NCBI GenBank assembly: GCA_002049455.2
Contig: KV918901.1
Coordinates: 1 to 64,000 of the forward strand
Reading direction: 5' to 3'
Source: Porphyra umbilicalis
Lineage: Eukaryota; Rhodophyta; Bangiophyceae; Bangiales; Bangiaceae
Length of the DNA stretch: 64,000 nucleotides
Positions 10,751 through 22,301 of the stretch are shown here, one piece after another. The notes below the pieces were generated by a model. It ran no database searches. It saw only the letters and a program-made list of their open reading frames with translations, and was not told the DNA's origin. A program made the translations under genes and the position numbers. Position 1 is the stretch's first letter. Each line of letters begins with the position of its first letter.

Positions 10751-13700
10751 GTGAGCCCCGCCGCCGCCGCTCGTCCATGGAGCGAGCGGTGCCGGCCGCT
10801 CGCGGGGGGCCGGCCCCCCCGCCCCGCATCGGCGGCCGCGCGGCGTGGCGCCGCCCGCCGCGCGCGGCGGGCGGCAGACGGCGCGCGCGCGGGGAGCCCG
10901 TGGACGGCCGCCGTCGGGGCGCCGGCCGCCGCGCGGGTGGGAGCCGCGGCGCGCGACGCGCGGCGCGCGCGGCGGCGGCGCCCACCCGCGGCACGAGGCG
11001 CCGCGTGGTGGAGCCGTGCATTGGGGGGGGGGGGGGTGTAGGGGGTAGGGGAACCCCCCGCGGGCGCCCTCGGGCGCCCGCCGCCGCCCCGTTGGTGGCG
11101 GTGGCAGTCGCGCCACGTGCCGGCCGGGCGCCTTGGCCGTGGCCGCTGTGGCGGCACGCGACCGGGGGACGGGGCAGGGGCACGCGGCGGCGGCGGGCGC
11201 CGCCGCCTCGGCCGACGTGGGCGGGGTCTGGGGCGGTGGCCACCGTGCCAGACACAGCACGAGGGGGTAAGAAAAAAAAAATGAAAAACAGCGTTCGGCA
11301 GGCCGGCGCCGCGCCGAGGCCCCGGCGCGCGGGTGGACACGCGCCGTCTGCCTGTGCCGTTTGGACGGGCGCGGCGCACCCCCCCCCCACCCCCCCCGGG
11401 TGTCTCCCAGGCGGCCCCCGCCGCCGACGCCGCGCGCCCGCGCACCGCCCACCCACGGGGGCGGGCGCCCCCCGCCCGGCCGCCCGCCGCAGCCGCCCCC
11501 GCGCCGCCCCCGGCGCCGACACAAAAACACCGCCGGCGCCGCCGGCAGCCGCGACCCGCCGCCACCGCCGCCGTGACAGCCACGCGGCGCGGCGGGCCGG
11601 CCGGCCCCCACCGCCGCCGTCCGTTGGTGGGCACCGCGTCGACGGCGGGCGCGGCGGGGACGCGCGACCCCCCCTCCCCCCTCTCTTGCTCCCCCCCTCC
11701 CCCGGCAGCCGTCGGCCGGCCGGCGCGTGCGCGTCGGGCGTGCGGTCCGCCGCCCCCCGTCACCCCCCCCGCCGTCGGCGGTCGGTCGCCGCCGCCGCCG
11801 CCCGTGGCGCCGCGCGACGCCGGCGGCGGTGTACCGTCGCCGCCGCCGCCACCGCCGACGGGGCGGCCCCACGGGCGCGCCGCGGCGCGTCGGGCTCCGC
11901 GCCGACCGCGGCCGCGCGGCCACGGTCGCGCCCCGCGTGGTGCCGCCGCCGCCAGTGGGCGGTCGGGGTGGCGGCGGCCACCGCGGTGCTCGCGGCAACG
12001 ACCGCGGCGGCGGCCCGCCCGCCGGCGGCGGGGACGGGCCACGCTCTGGCCGGGGCGCCGCCCACGAGGGCGCGCCGCCGCCCCCCGGCGTCTGCCGCCG
12101 CCGCCTCTGCGCCTGCGTGGCCACCGCCGTCGGGCCTTACCGCACAATGGCGGGCGGCGCCGTGCGGCGGGCATTGAGGGGGGGGGCGGGGGGGGGGGAT
12201 GGAGGGGGGGGGGGACCGTGCCCACTGCTCGCGCACGTGCCGGTGGCGGAGCCGACGCCAGCGGCAGCGCGACGCCGGCGCTCACTCGTGGCCGACGGCG
12301 TGACCACCGCGGCCTCTGCCGCCGGCACCACGTCGCCGCGTGTGTGGGGCGGCGGGGAGAGGGACCACGCCGCCCGTCGGGCGGCGCGACGCCCCCGTGG
12401 CGAGCGCCGGCGCCCTCCCCGCGCGTGTGCCACCAACCCCACCCGCGGCGCCGACGGGTCACACGCGTGGCGCCGCGCCGGTCGGTGGCGGCCGCGGCCG
12501 CGCCCGACCGACCCGCCGTCGACCGGCGGCTCGCAGTGGCGGGGGGGCGGCGGCGCCGCGCGGCGCCTGCTTGGCAGGGCATGGTGCGCGGCGAGGGCGG
12601 CGGGTGGGGGGTGGGGGGTGCGCGTCGTTCTGCGGCTGTCGGCGCGCGGGTCGGCCGCGGCACGGCTGCTCTTGGCGGCGAGGCGCCGGCGGTCGCCCGT
12701 GCCCGCGGTGCCGGCGCGCGGCGGTCGGCCCCGCGGACCGCACGGCCGTCGGCGACGGCTGTCGCCGCCGACGCGCGGCGCGTCGGGTTGGCCGACCGCC
12801 AGCGGCGGCCCAGCGGGTGGAGGACGCTGCCGCCGCCACGGGCGCCGGCACCGCCGTCGGCGTGGCGCGGAGCCGCCACGGCGGACGCGCGCGTTGCACG
12901 TGGCGCCGTGGTGACGGCGGCAGCACTGGAAGAGGGCGGGGGGGGGGCATGGGCAGACGGCTGCTGCCACGACGCGCTCCGCCGTTGCGCTGGCTGGCGG
13001 CGTCGGGCGGAGCGGGGCGCGGCAACCGCCCGTTCGTGGGCACCGGTGACCTTTGGTGGCGGTCATTGCTCCCCCCCACCCCTCCCATCGACTGCCGCCC
13101 CCCCACCCCAAGAAAAGCAGCAGGGGCGGCGCCTTCCGTGGCCGTGGTGGCGCGCCCACACGGGCGGTTGCCGCGGTGCGACCGCGGGGTCCGCGCCGCG
13201 CTGCTGCCGTGACACGGGGGCGGGGTGTGCGGCGGTTGACACCGCCGCGCCGCCGCCACCACCGCCGCCATTGTCCCAAGGGCCGAGTCGGGGGCGACCG
13301 GGCGCGGGCGGCCCCCCCGTTGCAGCGGCACCACGACGCGTCGCGGCATGGCAGCGGGGACTGACGGCGACCGAGGTGCGGCTTGCAACCCACAAGGCCT
13401 GCCGTTCACGGCGTTGTCCCTGCGGGTCCCTGCGGTGGATGGGGGGGGGCGAGGGAGGAGGGGGTGCAGCGACACTGGCGCGGCGGCGGCCGGCGGCCTC
13501 GCCACCTGTGTGAAAGGCGTCTGTGCCCCTCGCGACGGACCGGTCGACCGCGCATTGTGCGCATGCGGGGACGAGTGGTGGTGGCACGCCTCGGCCCCAC
13601 GTGCTTTTGAGCGACATGCGGCGGGTGGCTTCATCGGCCGCCGCGTCGACCGCCGCGCCGGCCGCCGTCACTGGCTGCCGCCGTCAGCGACCGGTGCGCC

Positions 13701-13960
13701 CGCTGCTGCCGCGGCGGGCGTGTCGGGCAGTCAGAGGTCCCGCGGAGAGTCAAACGGCCCTTCCGAGGGAGGTCCCCAGAGGTGCGGCGGCGACGGCAGC
13801 TCCACCGCCGCTGCCCGATGCGCCCGTGCACCCACCAAGGGCGCCGCGGGGGAGCGGGTGCGCTGCGTGTGAGAGGACACACCGCGACGCCTGAGCGGGT
13901 CGGGAAGCCGCCGCCCCGCCAAGATGACGGCGTGGGCGCGAGCGACGGTGGTGGCAGCGC
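10660..13960. repeat. GC-rich low-complexity island
   Basis: Triplet runs (CCG near 10709-10752), G and C homopolymers and Arg/Pro/Ala-rich open frames occur on both strands with no recognisable domain. A purine tract (A10) at 11271-11280 is the mirror of the pyrimidine tract in the first island. The 5' exons of the membrane gene at 9711-10647 may lie here, but I cannot place them. Confidence 0.55.
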
Positions 13961-16900
13961 CACCAGGGGGGCGCCTTGGCGAGTCTGCGTGAGGGATTCT
14001 CTGTGTTGGAAGGGCAGTGGCGCATGTGTACATACATGTTCTTTGGTGCTGTTGCTCGTCTCGCCTTCTTATGCTCTCGGCCATTGCCTCGCATGACAGC
14101 AGTGCACAGTCCTGGTCAAAGTGTGACAACAGACCTGGCAACCAGATCACTGACCTGGAACCAACTAACGCTAATCGTATTGTAGCCCTATGTAAGCCCC
14201 AAGAAACTGTCAGCCAGCTGGCGCAGGATCATCCCAATGATCTGCAAGGGCCTCTGTGCATTGTGTGGTCCATAGGGCCTCGGAGATCGTCGTCATGCAG
14301 CCCCGCGCAGTGAGTGGAATAGACGACGTCATCTGGCGGGTCCATTGTCACTCAAGCAAGGGATCTCCGTGATCTGGAGAGGACTAGCTTGCTGTCCAGT
14401 GGAAGCGCGTGGCGTTGGCCGCGCGAAGCCGCACGACTCGCCACACAACCCGCCACGGGCAACAACCACCCGACGGTGGACGGCTGCCCACCTGTCGGTA
14501 TCGCTTTGTAGAGTACGCCTACACAGCTATTCTTGCCCCCCTCCCCCCCCCAGACTCTGCCGTACGGCGCCACCCACCCCCTCGCTTGTCATTTTTTTTG
14601 GGAGGCAGGCGTCCTCGGCTCCTCCATATCAATCCTGCTTTCCTTTCACACACCCACACAGTCTGTTGATTGTCCCCCCACTCTCTCAATAGAGGCATGT
14701 GTATGTTACCCCTCGGGTGTGCCGTTTTGCTTGCTTCTCATCTATGGCGGTCATCGGGCGATGGGGTCGCGCGCGAGGGGCGAACGGTCGTCGCCTGTGC
14801 GGCGCGGCTGAACGACCCCTTGCGCGGGGCTAAATGACTCCTCGATCGGTCGACCGACGTACATGTGACAATATCTGTGAGGTCGGCAGAAAACGCGGTG
14901 GTCGGTGAATGTATTCTGGGAGCATTGCTCATCGCCTGGGCGCTAGGCCAAGCTGGTGAGGGGAGTGGGGAGGCCTTCGCCGGCGTCCTCCAGGGGGTGG
15001 TCCTGCAGCGGCCACGCTAGTCGCCCACGACGGCATCTCTGTCTTCATAGCTGACGGCGGTGCCAGTGCCCGAGCCACTACCAACTCGTGACTGCGTCTT
15101 GGTGAGGCTGCCGGTGGCGACGCATCGGCTAAACGTACAGCGGTGCTGCTTCCGTCGGTCTGGCTGAAAATGCTAGCCAAAGTGCCGACGGGCGGCGCGT
15201 GTGCAAGACACGGCGGTGGGGGTTCCTACCCGCCTCAATCTGCCGACGCCGCCACCCGCCCCACGCCTTTCACTGCGATACTACCGGCTGCGGCTACAGG
15301 CCGGCGCATGCTGCGTTGCCCAGCATACGGAGGGGTCGCCGTAAGGCGCTCGTCCTTTGGCGTGACCATTGCCTTTACTGACGTGCTTTTTAATTCTCCC
15401 ACCCCACTCGCGTTGATCGTGTTTGGTGGCTGGCGCTTGCCCTAGTCCCATCTCATTGTTTTCCTGCCACCGCCGAAATGCACCTGGCGTCTGTTAGCTG
15501 CACCGTTTCCGCACTTTTCCCGACGCACATGTATGACCACGGGCGCCCGCGCCATTTTTTGGCCGTCGGGTTGTCTCCCACATTCCTGCACGGTTTTCTT
15601 CTTTTATCTCTACGCCCTGTCGAGGCTTTTGCCGTGCCTGTCGCCGAGGCTGTAACGCGTCAGGGGCGGTCGTCAATGGCCATCCTGCGGGTTGGCTGCG
15701 CCCGACGACAAGGTTGTCATTCGCTGTTGTTGACGGGATGAGGATGAAGTGGCAGCGGCGGCCTACGATGTCGATTCTCAAGCTGCTGCTGCCGCGCTTG
15801 TACCGGTGTCCGTAATCAAGCTGTGGCGATCTACAACGTGTGAAGTGGTGGCTGGTGATGCAGACTTGGGCCTGCGGCGGCATCTGGTGATGGGACCTGT
15901 GGACCAGCGAGACCCTGCCTTGACGGCGGTGGCCGAGGTGGGGTGGGGACCAAGGGAGCACAGAGTGTACGGCTGACAAGAATAAAACAAGTGGGCACCC
16001 ATAGGTATGCACGCCGCCTTCACTCATATCGCATAGGTCTAGAGGGCGACGTCAACAGACCTCCTTTCCTTACAACTACACACACAAAGCAGCCGACGGA
16101 CTACGGCAACCGTACCACAGGCCAAATCCAGACAGGCACGAACCAAGTGGGCAGAGCCCACGACAGACGCCGCAGCTCCTCGGAAAGTGACGCCCACTCG
16201 CCAGAAAAGATGACAGGATGGAGAGCCATGATGCCCTCCCGCAGCGGGTCGGTCGAGCCCTGATCTGCATGGTGAAGGGGTCGCGGAGACCGGACGAGGC
16301 ACGCAGGAGAAAAAATGGCAGAGCGATAGAAGACACTCACCAACAAGTAGAGGCACCTAGAGGTCAGTCCACCGCTACGCCATCCACAAAGCCGCTCGTT
16401 CCTCGGACAAACGTTTTGCTCCATCCCGGTTAAGTGATCGACCGTCTCAACACCGCTCCATTCACACTAGGAGAGCACCCTGGGCCCTTCCCAACACAGA
16501 GATCGCTGAGCACACCATAGAACCAGATGGCCATCTCACCGCAAAGCGAGGTGGGGATCATTGAGGGGCGCACTTCGCAGGCTCCTCCTCAACGTACCAC
16601 ATATCCCTACTAGGGATGTGCCGCATGCTGAATGTTCTCCAGGTTGGCATCCACGTTATTGACTATCGGCTCGACGACCACGCCGCCCACCGCAGCCGGC
16701 TCAACACTAGGGGGGATCACAGACGCCGGCCAGACATCGGGTTCGTTCTCGGGTTCGGGCGAGTCGTTGGGCGCGTGCTCGGAAAGCAGGGTGTCGCTCA
16801 CGGTGTCGGTCGTCGTGCAAGTCATGCTTGCTGACGACGAGGGGCGGGGTGAGGGCGGGAAGCAAGAGCGGGAGGGCGTTGTGCGAACCGGGGGAGGACG

Positions 16901-17419
16901 CGAGGGCACAAGCAGTGATGAGGAAAGCGGAGCGAGCGGGGTCGCCCGAGGTAGTAGTGGGTGCCGCAGTTGTGTCGCGCCTGGAAGAGAAGCACCTGGT
17001 CCGCGAGGGCAAGAGGGTGTCAGTTGGGCAGAGCGGCGAGAATGGCCTGCGAGCAGCCCGTGGGTCCACGTGCGGCATGGCAGGCTGAGCAGCCCTGACC
17101 CGCATGTGAGTGGTGCGCCCGCCAGCAAGGGCTTGGTCTGCAGGGGCATACCAGGACTCCGTCGTCTGCGGGCTCCGCAAGTAGGACGGTTCAATCAGTC
17201 GGAACGGGGGGGGTCGAAAAGCCTCTGTTGGGGTCAAACAGGCCGGTTCGAGACCCCCCGAAACGACCATACTGAACCGGCCAAGTGTGTCTTTCCTCTC
17301 GGAGGGGCCTCCACTCCTCGTGCGCGAACTTAAGTGTAAACAACTTCACGCGCTCCTCTAGAGTGTCCAGTTTGATGCTCGTCATTGTTGGCCACAGCAT
17401 GGGTCTGGCTTGAAGCAAC

Positions 17420-17465
17420 ACTCGCGCCGCTGTAACCCAGCCGGCTGGGTTCCAGCAGCGCGAGT
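17420..17465. repeat. 46-bp near-perfect palindrome, no loop
   Basis: The left arm 17420-17442 and right arm 17443-17465 are reverse complements over 23 bp with two mismatches. The centre is CAGCC|GGCTG. It lies in non-coding DNA with no spacer, so it could extrude a cruciform or be the relic of a small fold-back element. Confidence 0.7.
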
Positions 17466-17864
17466 ACCATGCGTGGTTGGTGCTGTCACAAGTGACGAAC
17501 GTGGACCAATGGGATTTTGACATACGGGCAGAATCATGGAAGATCAGACCAATGCGGCCGTACAACATAAAATTGCACCAATGAGTCTCGACAAGTCTGA
17601 TACTTTTGTACGATTGGTGCCTCGGTGGGCCCAGCCCCATGGGGGTCTGGCCGGAGAAGTCAGAAGAGAATCTCAGAAAAAATCGTTTAAGATTGCAATC
17701 CCTCTGCGGCACTCCATCTGGAGGATCTCATTGGCTGTCAGAATTCCCGATCTACAACCAGCCAATAGATCGTGCCAGGCTGATGGGCTGGAGAGACACG
17801 GATCGTGCCAGACACCCATCTGCTGGTTGTGCTGCGCAGACCGCCTCATCATAAGGCGGCCCTG

Positions 17865-17909
17865 CAGCAGCGGCTGTGCCGGGCATGATGCTCGGCACAG
17901 CCGCTGCTG
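17865..17909. repeat. 45-bp hairpin near the 3' side of P450-2
   Basis: The arms 17865-17886 and 17888-17909 (beginning CAGCAGCGGCTGTGCC) are reverse complements over 22 bp with one mismatch, around a single-base centre at 17887. It lies 300 bp beyond the stop codon of P450-2 on its downstream side. A role in transcript ending or processing is possible but unsupported. Confidence 0.65.
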
Positions 17910-18209
17910 AGGGCCGAGCATTCGCTCGACGCGCCGGCGGGGCGGGCCCATGGACCGCGTTTCCGCACCGCCTCGGCCTTGAATCGACGCGGCCAAGTGT
18001 GTGTGTCTCCTGCGCGACACGCGTGGGAAAATGCCCAGATTTCTTGCTGCAAAACGCTCTTTTGAGGTACTGTAACGGGTCGCCAGCCAAAAACACCGCC
18101 CCGGAAAACACCGGGTCCGCAACCCACCGCCGCGCGCGTTTCGCGCCGCCGAGCTGCGGCCGCCTCGGCCATCCGGGGGGGTCGGACCCCTCGCGCCGTC
18201 CCCCTCGGC

Positions 18210-20192
18210 CTACGCCGCCCCCGCCGGCGCCCGCGGCGTCAAGCGCACCCACACCGGCCGCACTGGCGTCGCCGTCCCAAACGCGTGCACAAAGTCTGCC
18301 TCGGGCAGCGGGGGCACCCCCCCCCCCCCCCCCCCCCCCCTTGCGCGTCGGACACGCGCGTCACCGCGTACGCGCCGTACAGGGCGACCCACCAGCGCTC
18401 CAGCAGCGCCTCGGCGACGCGCCGCCCGACGCACACGTGGGGCCCCCACGCAAAGGCGTAGAGCGTGCGCGCCTGCTCCGCCGCCCGCCACGGGGTGCCC
18501 GCCGGCGGCACAAAGCGCCGCGCCCAAACCGCGGGCGCCCCGCCGCCCGACCGCCCGCCGCCGCCGCGGCGGTTCACGTCGACAATGGAGATGGCGACGA
18601 GGCGCCCGTCCCCCGGCACCGTCCACCCCGGGCGGGTGCGGCGGTCGCCGTTGCGCGCGCCCGCGGCGCCGTTGCCGTCCGACGCGGCCACGTGCCACGG
18701 CGCCTTGGCGAGGCGCAGGGAGGGCGTCACAAAGTAGACGCGCAGCGCTTCCGCCCACACGCCCTCCAAGACGGGCAAGCCCGTGGCCGGGGGGGGGCTC
18801 CCGCCGCCGCCGCCGCCGCCGCCCATGGGCGGTGGCCGCCCTGCCAGCCGGTCGTCGACTTCGGCGGCCGCCGCCGCCGACAGCCCCGCGTCGCCCGCCA
18901 CGTGCGCGACCGCCCACGCGCCCGTCGCGTACACGTTGATGTGGAGGGCGACGAGGACGCCGAAAATGTGGGTGGCGACCTGCGCCGCCGTTACGGGCGG
19001 GCGCGGCGTTGCCGCGTCGACGCCCGCGAGGAGCGCCGCCAAGTAGGTGCCGCCCTCGGCCGGCACCTCGCCCGCCAACACGCGCCCAATGTGCGCCTCC
19101 ATCGGGCGGTAGGCAACGTCAAAGGCGCGGCCAATGGCCGGCCGCACCCGCCGCGCGGCGCGCGGGGCGAGGAACCAGGGGAGGGAAAAGGCGGCGGGCT
19201 GCCACGCGTGGATGCCCGCCCACACCTCTGCCCCGTGTGCAGCGTCAAAGGCCGGGCCGAGAAAGGCGGCGGCGCCGGCGCGCAGCGCCGCACGGGAGGA
19301 GAGGCGAAAGAGGTCGGTGGGGCCCGCCGCCGCGGCGGCGGCCCCCACCTCAGCGCGCATCGCGCCGTCGAGCGTGGCGCGGAGGCGGTCGCCGCCGACG
19401 CCCCACGTGCGCCCGAGCGCCGCCCGCATCGTTGCGTCGAGGGTGGGGAGGACGGCCGCGACGGCGGCGGGCGCGTCGGCGCGCAACGACGCGTCCGCGT
19501 CTGCGCCGGGGGGCTCCATCGCGCGGCGGGCAGAGAGGTGGATGGCGTCGGCAGAGAGGACCCCCTCGGGCGCCCCAATCGCCGCCACCGCCGCCCCCGC
19601 CGACGCGATGACCGTCACGAGCGGCCGCCCGCAGGCGGTCACCGTAAAGGCATCGGCGGAGAGGCGCGCCGCCGCCGTCGTGGCGACCCCGTGGGGGAAG
19701 CGCCAAAAGTCGGGCGTGTGCGCCACGCCGAGCAGCAGCAGCCGCAGGATGCCAATGGACGGTGGGGGGGGGGGGGGGCGGGGGGGGGTCCGTCGCCGGG
19801 GGGGGGGCGCCGCCCCCGGCGCTCGGGCCCTCGGCCGGCACGGCGTCGAGACGCCCCGCCGCCGCCGCCGCCGCCGCCGCGGGCGCCGCGCCGCCCGCCG
19901 ACCGCCCACGCGGGCACACGGCGCGGCGCCAAAGGCGGGCGACGGCGCGGCGGACCGCCGCCGCGGCGGCCATGGCGGGCAACGGGCGCCGGCTGGCGCC
20001 GGCACCGCCCCCGCCGCCGCCGCCGCCGCCGCCGCCGCCCGCAGCGGCGCGCACCCAGACGGCGCCGGCGGCGGCGGCGGCGGTGCCGGCGCGCCCGCGG
20101 GGGCGCCTGACGAGGCGCACCGCCTGCGGGCGGCGGCGCAGCTGCCCCGCCGGGGGGGCGACAAACGGAACGGCGGGGGCGGCGGGGGCCAT
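18210..20192 (-). CDS. cytochrome P450 paralogue (P450-2), two cancelling frame switches
   Basis: This is a full-length paralogue of P450-1: span 1983 versus 1973 bp, same order of motifs, same C-terminal ending (PVRPVWVRLT here, PTRPVWVRLT in P450-1). It shows the heme signature FAWGPHVCVG, the K-helix ExxR as EALR and an Ala/Arg-rich putative transit peptide starting at ATG 20192-20190. The reading frame leaves the start frame in the G runs at 19764-19807 and returns to it in the C24 run at 18317-18340, so the two shifts cancel exactly. The expected product is about 660 residues. The I-helix reads ALHINVYATGAW: Asn-Val replaces the Asn-Thr of P450-1, and neither copy has the acid-alcohol pair typical of oxygen-activating P450s. 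The gene is convergent with P450-1, nine kb away. Specific function is unknown. Confidence 0.82.
18317..18340. repeat. C24 run at the frame switch of P450-2
   Basis: A pure run of 24 C encodes poly-Gly on the minus strand between the heme domain and the conserved C-terminal ending. The run length determines whether the conserved end is read in frame. Confidence 0.8.
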
Positions 20193-21060
20193 GGCGCCCG
20201 GCGGGGGCGGCGGCGCGGCGGCGGGGGGCGGCGGCAGCGGCCGCGGCGGTGGCGGCACGGCGGCCGCGCGCGGCGCGGCGGTCGGGCGGGGGGGCGGGCG
20301 GTGGCGCCGTCGGGGCGGTTGCGGCGCCGGGGGGGCGCCGTTGAAAAAGGGGTCGGCGCGCCGCCGCCGCCGCCGCCGCGGTGGGGTCAAAACCCCCCCC
20401 ACGGGGGTCCCACGCGCCCGCGCCGCCGCCGCCGCCGCCGTCTGCTGTGGCGCCGCCGACGGGGGTGGCCCCGCGGCAGACGCCGATCCCCCCCCCCCCC
20501 CCCCGCCCTGCGGCGCCCCACGGGCGGGCGGCGGCGCGGCCGCCCGGCGCGGGGCCGCCGCCCCCGCCCGCCCCGCCCCGCGGCCAAGTGGCGCCCGTCG
20601 ACGGGCGTCGGCGGCGCGGCCGCCACCGCACCGGCGGCCGCCGCGCGTGCCGCGTTGGCGGTGCGGTCGCGCCGCCGGCGGCGGCGGCGGCGCCCGCACC
20701 GCGGCCGCCCCCCCGTCGCCGCCCGCCGGTCATGCCGCCGCGTCGACGCGCGGCGGGCGGGGGGGGGCGGCGAATCGGGTGCCGACGCGCGGCGGCGGCG
20801 GCGGCGGCCACCGCCACGGGGGGGTGCTGCTGCCACGGCGGGGGCGGCCGCGGGTGAGGCCCCGCGGCGCTTGCATCGGGCGGGGGGAGGGGGGGGGGGG
20901 GGGCGCGCGCGCCGCCGGGCGGCGCGGACCGCACGCGCCGCGGCGGGGTTGCGGGGCGGGCGGGGCGCTCGCGCGGCCGACCACCCCGCGGGGGGCGTGG
21001 CGGCCACGTCGGCCGGACGGGATCCGCGCGCGCCGTGATCCGGACGTCCAATTGCGGGTG
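20193..21060. repeat. GC-rich flank upstream of P450-2
   Basis: This low-complexity GC-rich DNA precedes the P450-2 start. It would contain the promoter and leader, but no TATA-like element is visible. Open frames on both strands lack protein character. Confidence 0.5.
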
Positions 21061-22015
21061 GGCGGTGGATTCGAAATTGGGGGTGGGGCTCGGCGCAACA
21101 GCTGTACACCATCGGGTTGAGGGCAAGCCCGTCAAACCCATCGATCGATTCAGTCATACCGGGATGTGGCAGTCACGATGGGTTGGGAGCGTGGGGGTGT
21201 TCGTGCCCTGCCGCGCGCTGGGAGAAGCGCTGTCGCGGCCCCGCCGCGCCGCACCGACAAACGCCAGGCGGTGTGGAACGGTGGGTTCAAACTCCCGCCG
21301 GCCAGCCCACGCTAGCCCTGTGGCGTAGTGGGGGAGTATGACTGTTAACAGGCGACGCTCCAAGCGGCCGTCGCGCCCACAAGCAACCGACGGCTGGCAC
21401 GACACCACTGCGATGCAGTCCCAGTGGTGCTGTTGCACCCCGATGGCCCGGACTATCCATCCTCCAGATTCGTCTTGGTCGCAACAGAGTCACCACATCG
21501 CTGAGGAGCATTGCCCCAGTCCCGCGATTGCGGCTGCCGCAGTCAGCCAATGCAGCAAGCTGCCCCCATTCGAGCGTGCGGTGGCCCCAGAGACAGGGGC
21601 TGTGTGGATGTTAAAGGGCTCGGCTCGTCCGCCAAAAAACGTCAAGGTCTGTGACGCTCGAATAGAAGCGTTTTGCACTCAGAGGTTGCCCGTCGGCTCT
21701 GTGTCAGCCACGAATTCACCCATTGCCTACTCTACGTCGGCAACGTTGAGACGGCCTCTGGGCGACAATGCAGCTGAAAGAGCAGCGTGGCGCAGTCGCA
21801 CCGGCATGGGCATGGTCGGCTGTGCGGTGTTGTTAGGCCTGCTCTTCTTGACACGAGAGCGATCGACGTACTCTCCCTCCATCGCTACTCTTGCAAGACG
21901 TAGCAACATATGGGCCGACTGGTGGCTCGGAGCTGCCGTGTGTAATTGCCAGAGACGCGGCAGGACATGATCGACGACGACGACTATCCGATTTCATATC
22001 GGAGAGGTAAGAGCT

Positions 22016-22058
22016 GAGCTCTCTCCCTCTCTACATGATGTAGAGAGGGAAAGAGCTC
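22016..22058. repeat. 43-bp hairpin
   Basis: The arm GAGCTCTCTCCCTCTCTACAT... at 22016-22036 is the reverse complement of 22038-22058 with one mismatch, around a single-base centre at 22037. It lies in non-coding DNA. Confidence 0.7.
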
Positions 22059-22270
22059 TTGGCCTGGACAGGGCGTCAGATGTCAGAGAATCTTTTGATG
22101 CCCGAGCGCCTACAGACGTGAGGCTTGCCCACAGACACCGAATCGTCTCCGGAGCGGGCCAAAAACAACATGACATGCTGTTCCATTGTGAGACTTGTTC
22201 GTGTTCCCTCGATAAAGCCGCTCCCCGCACAGCTCCACTCCACGGTGGAGGCGGGACACACCTGCCCCAT

Positions 22271-22301
22271 AATCGTCGGTCCGGCAGAAAATCTCATCGA
22301 G
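22271..22301 (+). repeat. dispersed repeat copy A
   Basis: A 31-bp segment containing ATCGTCGG and GCAGAAAA is about 80% identical by eye to the reverse complement of 23629-23660. Both copies are followed by ATCG/CGATGG-rich sequence for about 100 bp, suggesting two diverged members of one repeat family in opposite orientation. Confidence 0.35.

Larger units (their letters stand above)
13961..18209. other. gene-poor region with hairpins
   Basis: Composition is balanced, and reading frames are short and unnatural. The two strong hairpins at 17420-17465 and 17865-17909 are listed separately. A smaller one (CCGCCT...AGGCGG) lies at 17841-17859. An AATAAA word occurs at about 15981. No gene or repeat family is recognised. 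Confidence 0.45.

Noticed and set aside
10564..12879. 771-codon minus-strand open frame
   Set aside because: Same reason; no domain, no coherent start, and equally long frames on the plus strand.
17240..17265. B-box-like GGTTCGAGACC
   Set aside because: No T-stem pairing and no A box at the right distance.
21280..21305. B-box-like GGGTTCAAACTCCCG
   Set aside because: No cloverleaf can be folded with the upstream 80 bases.
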